DNA of 5,161 nt from an uncultured Oscillospiraceae bacterium (lineage in GTDB: Bacteria > Bacillota > Clostridia > Oscillospirales > Oscillospiraceae): contig CAKTKF010000114.1 in assembly GCA_934569215.1 (NCBI GenBank), positions 1-5,161 of the forward strand, read 5' to 3'. Made by a program: the position numbers and the translations under genes. How positions within the stretch are numbered: position 1 is the stretch's first letter; each line of letters opens with the position of its first letter. Under the pieces are notes generated by a model, which was not told the origin of the DNA, did no database searches, and saw only the letters and a program-made list of their open reading frames with translations. Positions 1 to 5,161 of the stretch are shown piece after piece.

Positions 1-1001
1 GCTTCCAGCACATGGCTGCGATGTCCCTTGGCGCAGGCGGAACCGGCGGAAACGCAGATGCCATGATCCTGCAGAATGTTGATGGTGTTCTGGGTGGGGA
101 CGCCGGGGACGGACAGGGACAGAATGTGGGGTGCGTCATGAGCGCCGTTGACGACCAGCCCGTCCAGCTCGGAAAGCCGGGAAATGGCATGCGAAAGCAG
201 CGCCCTTTCCCGGGCGGCGTCCGCGTTAAAAGTGGCGGACAGGGCGGCGCAGGCGGCGGCAAAGCCGAAAATGGCCGGGGTCGCCTCCGTGCCGCTGCGG
301 TAGCCGCCCTCCTGCCCGCCGCCCTGGAGCAGCGCCGGGAAGGATTTCAGCCGGGGAGAAACGTACAGCGCGCCGCAGCCCTTGGGGCCGTGGATTTTAT
401 GGGAGGAAACGGAGATCAGGTCGGCGCCCAGGGTTTTGGCGGCGAAGGGAACCTTCAGAAAGCCCTGCACCGCGTCGGTGTGGAAAATTGCGTCGGGGCA
501 GAGCCGGTGGGTCAGCCGCGCCATCTGCTGAATGGGCATGACGGAACCGGCCTCGTTGTTGACCATCATGACGGAAACCAGAATGGTGTCCTTCCGCAGA
601 GCGGCTTTCAGCGCGTCCACGGAGATGCGCCCCAGACTGTCCGGCTGCAAATAGGTCACGGAGAAGCCCCGGGCTTCCAATTCCTTCATGCAGTTCAAAA
701 TGGCGTGATGCTCAATGGCGGTGGTGACGATGTGCTTTCCCCGCTTGCCCATGCGCTTCGCGGTGCCGAATACGGCCCAGTTGTCCGCTTCCGTGCCGCC
801 GGAGGTGAAGAACACCCGGTCAGGCTCCGCTCCCATGGCGGCGGCGACGGCGTGGCGGGCGGTGCGCAGCTCCCGGGCGGCGCGGATGCCGAAATCGTAC
901 AGGGCGCTGGGGTTGCCCCAGTTTTCGGTCAGCGCCTTTGTCATGGCCTCCACCGCTTCCGGGCAGGGGCGGGTGGTGGCGGAATTGTCAAGGTAAATCA
1001 T
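1..1001 (-). CDS. Cysteine desulfurase, IscS/NifS type (3' end missing)
   Basis: This is a PLP enzyme that converts L-cysteine to alanine and holds the sulfur as a persulfide for Fe-S clusters or tRNA thiolation. Reading from ATG at 1001 gives 333 complete codons and two bases of the next before the left edge. Visible landmarks are the N-terminal YLDNSATT, the phosphate-binding TSGGTEADN (66-74), EHHA (97-100), the VNNEAG segment (147-152), DAVQG (176-180), the PLP lysine K202 in SSHKIHGPKG, RSGTEATP (235-242), and the catalytic cysteine C323 in SAGSACAKG. The SAGSAC form and its position indicate the group I (IscS/NifS) class rather than SufS. Family members have about 380-400 residues, so roughly 50-70 C-terminal residues are missing. 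The start is preceded by a modest AAAGGGA Shine-Dalgarno about 10 nt upstream. It lies 23 nt after the mnmE stop and is probably co-transcribed with it. Which acceptor it serves (IscU-like scaffold, MnmA or ThiI) cannot be decided here. Confidence 0.95.
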   Translation of the reverse strand, partial: MIYLDNSATTRPCPEAVEAMTKALTENWGNPSALYDFGIRAARELRTARHAVAAAMGAEPDRVFFTSGGTEADNWAVFGTAKRMGKRGKHIVTTAIEHHAILNCMKELEARGFSVTYLQPDSLGRISVDALKAALRKDTILVSVMMVNNEAGSVMPIQQMARLTHRLCPDAIFHTDAVQGFLKVPFAAKTLGADLISVSSHKIHGPKGCGALYVSPRLKSFPALLQGGGQEGGYRSGTEATPAIFGFAAACAALSATFNADAARERALLSHAISRLSELDGLVVNGAHDAPHILSLSVPGVPTQNTINILQDHGICVSAGSACAKGHRSHVLE

Positions 1002-1024
1002 GTCGACACTATCCCTTTTGTCAG

Positions 1025-2386
1025 TTATTTTCCTACGCAGAACCGCTCGAAAATTCGCGCGGTGATGTCCTCCCGGACGGTTGCGCCGGTGATCTCGCCC
1101 ATGGCCTCCATGGCCTGCTCCACGTCGGTGAGCACCGCGTCGGGGGTGATGCCCAGCTGCAAGCCCTGCAGCGAGCGCAGCATGGCTTCATAGGCCCGGC
1201 GGATGGCGTCAAACTGCCGGGCGTTGGTGAGAATGGAGCCGTCGCAGGGCGTTTCGTTTTCAAACATGATGTCAACGGCGTCCGCAAGCTGGTCAAGACC
1301 CGCACCAGTTTTTGCGCAGATGGGAATGACGTTCAGGAAGGGCAGCTCCCCCGGCTCCACGGCGCTGCCAAGGTCTGTTTTGTTAATGAGCGCCACCGCG
1401 TTTTCCCGCTCCATGCATAGATCGATGATGGCCAGGTCTTCCTCGTCCAGGGGCTGGGAGCCGTCGCAGACGAAGATCACCAGATCGGCGTTCTCCACCG
1501 CTTCCCGGGAGCGCCGGACGCCTATGGCTTCCACGGTATCGGCGGTTTCCCGGATACCGGCGGTGTCGATGAGCCGCAGACGGGTGGAACCCAGCAGCAC
1601 CGTTTCTTCCACCGTATCCCGGGTGGTGCCGGGGACGTCGGTGACGATACAGCGGTCAAACCCGGCCAGCGCGTTCAGAAGGCTGGATTTGCCCACATTG
1701 GGTTTGCCCACAATGGCGGCGGCCACGCCCTGCTGGAGGATGCGACCCTGACCGTAGGTTTGCAGCAGGGCATACAGCGCTTTGGCATCGCCGCGAAGGC
1801 TTTTGCTGTATTGTTCAAGGCCAAAGTCCTCGATATCCTCGTCGGGGTAGTCCAGCACCGCATGGAAATGGCTGCACAGATTGGTCAGGTCGTCGTAAAT
1901 GGGCGCGAGCTGCTTTTGCAGCTTGCCGCCCACCTGCCCAGCGGCGTTGGCGGCGGCGTCGGCGGTATCCGCTTCAATGAGATCGATGACGGCCTCCGCC
2001 TGGGTCAGATCCATTTTCCCGTTGAGGAAGGCGCGTTTGGTGAATTCCCCCCGCTTGGCGGGAAGCGCCCCGGCGAGATACAGAGCCTCCAGCCCCGCCG
2101 CCAGCACGGCAGGGGAGCCGTGGCAGTGAAATTCCACGGTGTCCTCGCCGGTGTAGGAGTGAGGGGCGCGGGAGACCACCGCCATGCACTGGTCAATGAC
2201 CCGACGCTGCTTGTCGTGAAGAGCCCCCAGAACCAGACGGCGGTCGGGGGAATCCCCCAGGGACTTTCCGCTATTCAATGTAAATACCTTATCCGCAGCC
2301 GCAATGCAGCCGTCACCCGACAGGCGGATGATGCCGATGGCGGAAACGGAAGCGCCGGTGGATACGGCGGCAATCACGTGGGACAT
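1025..2386 (-). CDS. mnmE: tRNA uridine-5-carboxymethylaminomethyl(34) synthesis GTPase MnmE
   Basis: MnmE (TrmE) is a cytoplasmic dimeric GTPase. With MnmG it installs the aminomethyl or carboxymethylaminomethyl group on U34 of tRNAs reading purine-ending two-fold codons. The protein is 453 residues, a normal full length. The N-terminal formyl-THF-binding domain covers about 1-120, with IIRLSG (19-24) and FHCHGS (86-91). A helical segment follows, beginning with RAFLNGKMDLTQAEAV (118-133). The inserted Ras-like G domain has G1 GKPNVGKSS (227-235), the switch region VPGTTRDT (251-258), G3 DTAG (274-277), G4 NKTD (335-338) and a G5-like CAK (357-359). The C-terminus FCVGK (449-453) keeps the family's catalytic cysteine (C450), matching the usual C-[I/L/V]-G-K ending. 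ATG at 2386 has a perfect AGGAGG six nt upstream. It sits 21 nt after the acetyltransferase stop and 23 nt before the cysteine desulfurase start, third in the operon. Confidence 0.98.
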   Translation of the reverse strand: MSHVIAAVSTGASVSAIGIIRLSGDGCIAAADKVFTLNSGKSLGDSPDRRLVLGALHDKQRRVIDQCMAVVSRAPHSYTGEDTVEFHCHGSPAVLAAGLEALYLAGALPAKRGEFTKRAFLNGKMDLTQAEAVIDLIEADTADAAANAAGQVGGKLQKQLAPIYDDLTNLCSHFHAVLDYPDEDIEDFGLEQYSKSLRGDAKALYALLQTYGQGRILQQGVAAAIVGKPNVGKSSLLNALAGFDRCIVTDVPGTTRDTVEETVLLGSTRLRLIDTAGIRETADTVEAIGVRRSREAVENADLVIFVCDGSQPLDEEDLAIIDLCMERENAVALINKTDLGSAVEPGELPFLNVIPICAKTGAGLDQLADAVDIMFENETPCDGSILTNARQFDAIRRAYEAMLRSLQGLQLGITPDAVLTDVEQAMEAMGEITGATVREDITARIFERFCVGK

Positions 2387-2407
2387 AAAAAGCCTCCTGA
2401 TTTGATT

Positions 2408-2875
2408 TTACGCTCGGAGATAGGTCATCCGGCATACCGTTCCATACGGAGCGCTTTTCTGCGCACCGTCCATGCGAAAGCCGTAATGTTCATAAAAACC
2501 GATGGCCGGGTCGTTGTTTTCCAACACCCAGAGTGTGACAGGGGAGCGGCGGTCAAGGCGGCTCAGCGTGGCATCCATGAGCTTCCGACCAAGCCCCAGA
2601 CCCTGGGCTTCTTTCAATAGATAGATGGTAAATACCTCACCGGCACCGGAATCGTCTGTACCGTAGCAGCTGAAACCCACAATCTTTCCGTTCAGCCGGA
2701 CGACGAGGGTGTTTTCCGGCCAGCGGCGGGCATTCTCCTGACATTTTTCCAACGTCTGACGGGCGATAAATGCTTCCGGCATCCGGCCGGTGTAGGTTTC
2801 CTGCCAGCTTTTCCAGTGTACGAAACCCTTCCCGTCGGTATCCTCGGGGCGCATCGGATGAATGTTGACGTCCAT
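2408..2875 (-). CDS. GNAT-family N-acetyltransferase
   Basis: This 155-residue protein is a single GNAT domain, which transfers an acetyl group from acetyl-CoA to an amine. Its substrate cannot be told from sequence. The N-terminal half contains a WKSWQETYTGRMP stretch (21-33), a pattern common in small-molecule or peptide GNATs. The core strand VFTIYLL (81-87) leads into the acetyl-CoA pyrophosphate-binding loop QGLGLG (91-96, fitting Q/R-x-x-G-x-G/A). The later WVLENNDPAIGFYEHYGF (116-133) is the typical strand, helix and Y-G-F segment of motif B. ATG at 2875 has GGGAGG eight nt upstream, directly after the Nudix stop codon. It is second in the operon, 14 nt after the Nudix gene and 21 nt before mnmE. 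No signal peptide or membrane segment is apparent. Family membership is secure; a specific role such as ribosomal-protein, polyamine or antibiotic acetylation would be a guess. Confidence 0.9.
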   Translation of the reverse strand: MDVNIHPMRPEDTDGKGFVHWKSWQETYTGRMPEAFIARQTLEKCQENARRWPENTLVVRLNGKIVGFSCYGTDDSGAGEVFTIYLLKEAQGLGLGRKLMDATLSRLDRRSPVTLWVLENNDPAIGFYEHYGFRMDGAQKSAPYGTVCRMTYLRA

Positions 2876-2889
2876 TTGGGAAACCTCCC

Positions 2890-3501
2890 TTATTCTTTCT
2901 GCAAAAATGCCAGAGGGTCGCCCTCATCGGCAATGAAGTGCATCAGCATGTACGCGCACATAATGGCCACGTTTTCCTCCCGTAGAATCCGCTTGCATTC
3001 CGCCCGGTCGGCGAGGATCACCTGAATGTCCTCCGACGATTCCTGATGTGCCGAGGTGGGTTCGCCGCTGCAATAGCCGAATACGGTGCCGCAGCTTTCG
3101 TCGGTCATGCCGATGGTGGTGAAAAACGGCCGGGAACAGGCGCCCGCGTCCACCGGGGTAAAGGTAAGCCCGGTTTCCTCGTACATTTCCCGGATACCGG
3201 CGGCTGCCGTGTCCTCGCCGCTTTCCACAAGACCGGCGGGAAATTCGTAGACGTAGTCCCCCAGGGGGTAGCGGTACTGGCGGACGAGGACGACCCTGTC
3301 CTTTTTCTCTCCGTAAACGCCGAAAAGAACGACGCCGTCGGGCTTGTTCTCGTGAGAAACGGCCTTGAGCTGCTCGATTTTCTTTGCCCGGGAGGCGACA
3401 AAATAGGGCGCGGACATTCCGTCCCGGTGGACGGCCTCGAATTCATAAAAGTTCAGAAACGGGGTATCAGACAATTTTTTGATCTCTCCGATTCGGCTCA
3501 C
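2890..3501 (-). CDS. Nudix hydrolase, ADP-ribose pyrophosphatase-like
   Basis: This 203-residue enzyme is likely to cleave a nucleoside diphosphate linked to another group, most plausibly ADP-ribose to AMP and ribose 5-phosphate. The Nudix box is perfect at residues 90-112: G90, E96, then REMYEETGL (104-112), fitting G-x5-E-x7-R-E-U-x-E-E-x-G-U. It is preceded by VLVRQYRYP (71-79) and YEFPAG (85-90), the hallmark context of NudF/ADPRase-type enzymes, and followed by FFTTIGMTDE (126-135), the usual loop after the box. The start is GTG at 3501, with AAGGGGG eight nt upstream. The next in-frame ATG (M29) would remove the N-terminal strand and has no comparable site. It is the first gene of the minus-strand operon, about 25 nt below a good promoter. 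Substrate assignment is by family resemblance only. The C-terminus ending PLAFLQKE looks complete. Confidence 0.93.
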   Translation of the reverse strand: MSRIGEIKKLSDTPFLNFYEFEAVHRDGMSAPYFVASRAKKIEQLKAVSHENKPDGVVLFGVYGEKKDRVVLVRQYRYPLGDYVYEFPAGLVESGEDTAAAGIREMYEETGLTFTPVDAGACSRPFFTTIGMTDESCGTVFGYCSGEPTSAHQESSEDIQVILADRAECKRILREENVAIMCAYMLMHFIADEGDPLAFLQKE

Positions 3502-3509
3502 TAGGGATG

Positions 3510-3516
3510 CCCCCTT
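3510..3516 (-). promoter_or_regulatory. Ribosome binding site of the Nudix gene, supporting a GTG start
   Basis: On the minus strand the bases read AAGGGGG, eight nt before the GTG at 3501. This is the only Shine-Dalgarno-like sequence near the 5' end of the open frame, and no ATG lies upstream in frame before the promoter. It therefore fixes the start at GTG. Confidence 0.65.
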
Positions 3517-3517
3517 A

Positions 3518-5030
<1,513 letters not shown>

Positions 5031-5033
5031 CGC

Positions 5034-5062
5034 TTGACAAACGCTGACACAAGTGGTAATAT
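5034..5062 (+). promoter_or_regulatory. Strong sigma-A promoter P1, stable-RNA (rRNA) type
   Basis: A consensus -35 TTGACA (5034-5039), a 17-nt spacer and -10 TAATAT (5057-5062) are present, with a TGG extended -10 just before it. Transcription should begin near 5069. It begins only 13 nt after the germination gene and has an A-rich tract upstream and a second TTGACA about 106 bp downstream. Near-consensus tandem promoters of this kind are typical of rRNA operons in Clostridia, so an rRNA or tRNA operon probably starts just beyond the window. The promoter itself is well supported; its target is inferred. Confidence 0.8.
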
Positions 5063-5064
5063 AT

Positions 5065-5091
5065 GCAAGCTGTTTCGAGAGAAACGGCTGC
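5065..5091 (+). other. GNRA-tetraloop hairpin at the predicted 5' end of the P1 transcript
   Basis: AGCTGTTTC (5068-5076) pairs with GAAACGGCT (5081-5089) around a GAGA loop closed by C-G, giving nine pairs including one U-G. Two further G-C pairs (5065-5066 with 5090-5091) are possible if A5067 is bulged, though these may lie just upstream of the start site. No T-run follows, so it is not a standard terminator. It would form at the first transcribed bases of P1 RNA. Possible roles are 5' end protection or part of a stable-RNA leader; neither is shown. Confidence 0.5.
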
Positions 5092-5110
5092 GAAGGGAAA
5101 GCGCATGCAA

Positions 5111-5161
5111 AGGAATTTGAAAAAGATCGAAAAAAGTTCTTGACAAAGGGTTGCGAGCGTG
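5111..5161 (+). promoter_or_regulatory. Second tandem promoter P2 (only the upstream part is in the window)
   Basis: A consensus TTGACA occurs at 5140-5145, preceded by an A-rich tract (5111-5136) that could act as an UP element. With a 17-nt spacer the -10 would begin at 5163, beyond the window, so the promoter cannot be confirmed here. The shared CTTGACAA core with P1 and the spacing of 106 bp between the two -35 elements support a tandem pair. Confidence 0.6.

Noticed and set aside
357..420. Possible frameshift or interruption in the desulfurase, since the gene has no stop in the window
   Set aside because: The frame reads through every conserved motif from residue 1 to 333 without a break. 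The stop is missing only because the window ends.
12..1193. Long open frame of 393 codons on the plus strand
   Set aside because: It lies opposite the cysteine desulfurase and the end of mnmE. Its translation is rich in Gly, Gln and Val with no domain pattern, and it has no ribosome binding site. It is open because of the high GC content.
1760..2620. Plus-strand open frame of 286 codons
   Set aside because: It runs antisense across mnmE and the GNAT gene, both of which have unmistakable family motifs. Its translation shows no recognisable domain.
2878..2889. GGGA-GGTT-TCCC small hairpin over the GNAT ribosome binding site, possible translational control
   Set aside because: The stem is only four pairs and cannot be extended. 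It is too weak to hold back a ribosome, especially one finishing the gene just upstream.
5065..5091. Hairpin considered as the terminator of the germination gene
   Set aside because: It is followed by CGAAGGG with no T-tract, and it begins at the start site of P1, so a leader structure fits better.
5105..5143. Mini open frame of 12 codons after GAAGGGAAAGCGC, a possible leader peptide
   Set aside because: It ends inside the P2 -35 element, lies in a stable-RNA-like promoter region and has no run of regulatory codons. It is most likely chance.

Overview
The window looks like chromosomal core sequence from a GC-rich, endospore-forming Clostridium-class Firmicute, probably Oscillospiraceae or Ruminococcaceae-like. 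Evidence for this is a GerA-family spore germination protein, strong AGGAGG-type ribosome binding sites, Gram-positive style -35/-10 promoters, and high-GC codon use with AT-rich intergenic DNA. The taxonomic placement is inference.

Positions 1-3501 hold a compact four-gene operon on the minus strand. In transcription order it encodes a Nudix hydrolase of ADP-ribose pyrophosphatase type (GTG start), a GNAT acetyltransferase, the tRNA-modification GTPase MnmE, and an IscS/NifS-type cysteine desulfurase cut by the left edge of the window. The gaps between genes are only 14, 21 and 23 nt. MnmE makes the 5-position modification of U34 in tRNA. Cysteine desulfurases supply sulfur for tRNA thiolation, among other uses. 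The last two genes therefore plausibly meet in tRNA modification, while the roles of the first two in this context are not evident.

Positions 3502-3616 form an AT-rich divergent control region. It contains a good sigma-A-like promoter for the minus-strand operon (TTGCTT, 17 nt, TATAGT). An imperfect inverted repeat is centred on that -10. On the other strand, close to the germination gene, is a weak candidate forespore (sigma-F/G) -10.

Positions 3617-5020 hold a plus-strand gene for a GerA-type (A subunit) membrane germination protein of 467 residues. It has no B or C subunit gene next to it.

Positions 5021-5161 are non-coding and hold a very strong promoter (TTGACA, 17 nt, TGG-TAATAT) preceded by an A-rich tract. 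A GNRA-tetraloop hairpin sits at the predicted transcript 5' end. About 106 bp downstream is a second TTGACA whose -10 would lie past the window edge. This tandem arrangement resembles the control region of an rRNA or other stable-RNA operon, which would lie just outside the window. No mobile element, CRISPR array, tRNA or rRNA gene is visible. I see no clearly novel system; the most useful leads are the regulatory structures and the apparently solitary GerA subunit.
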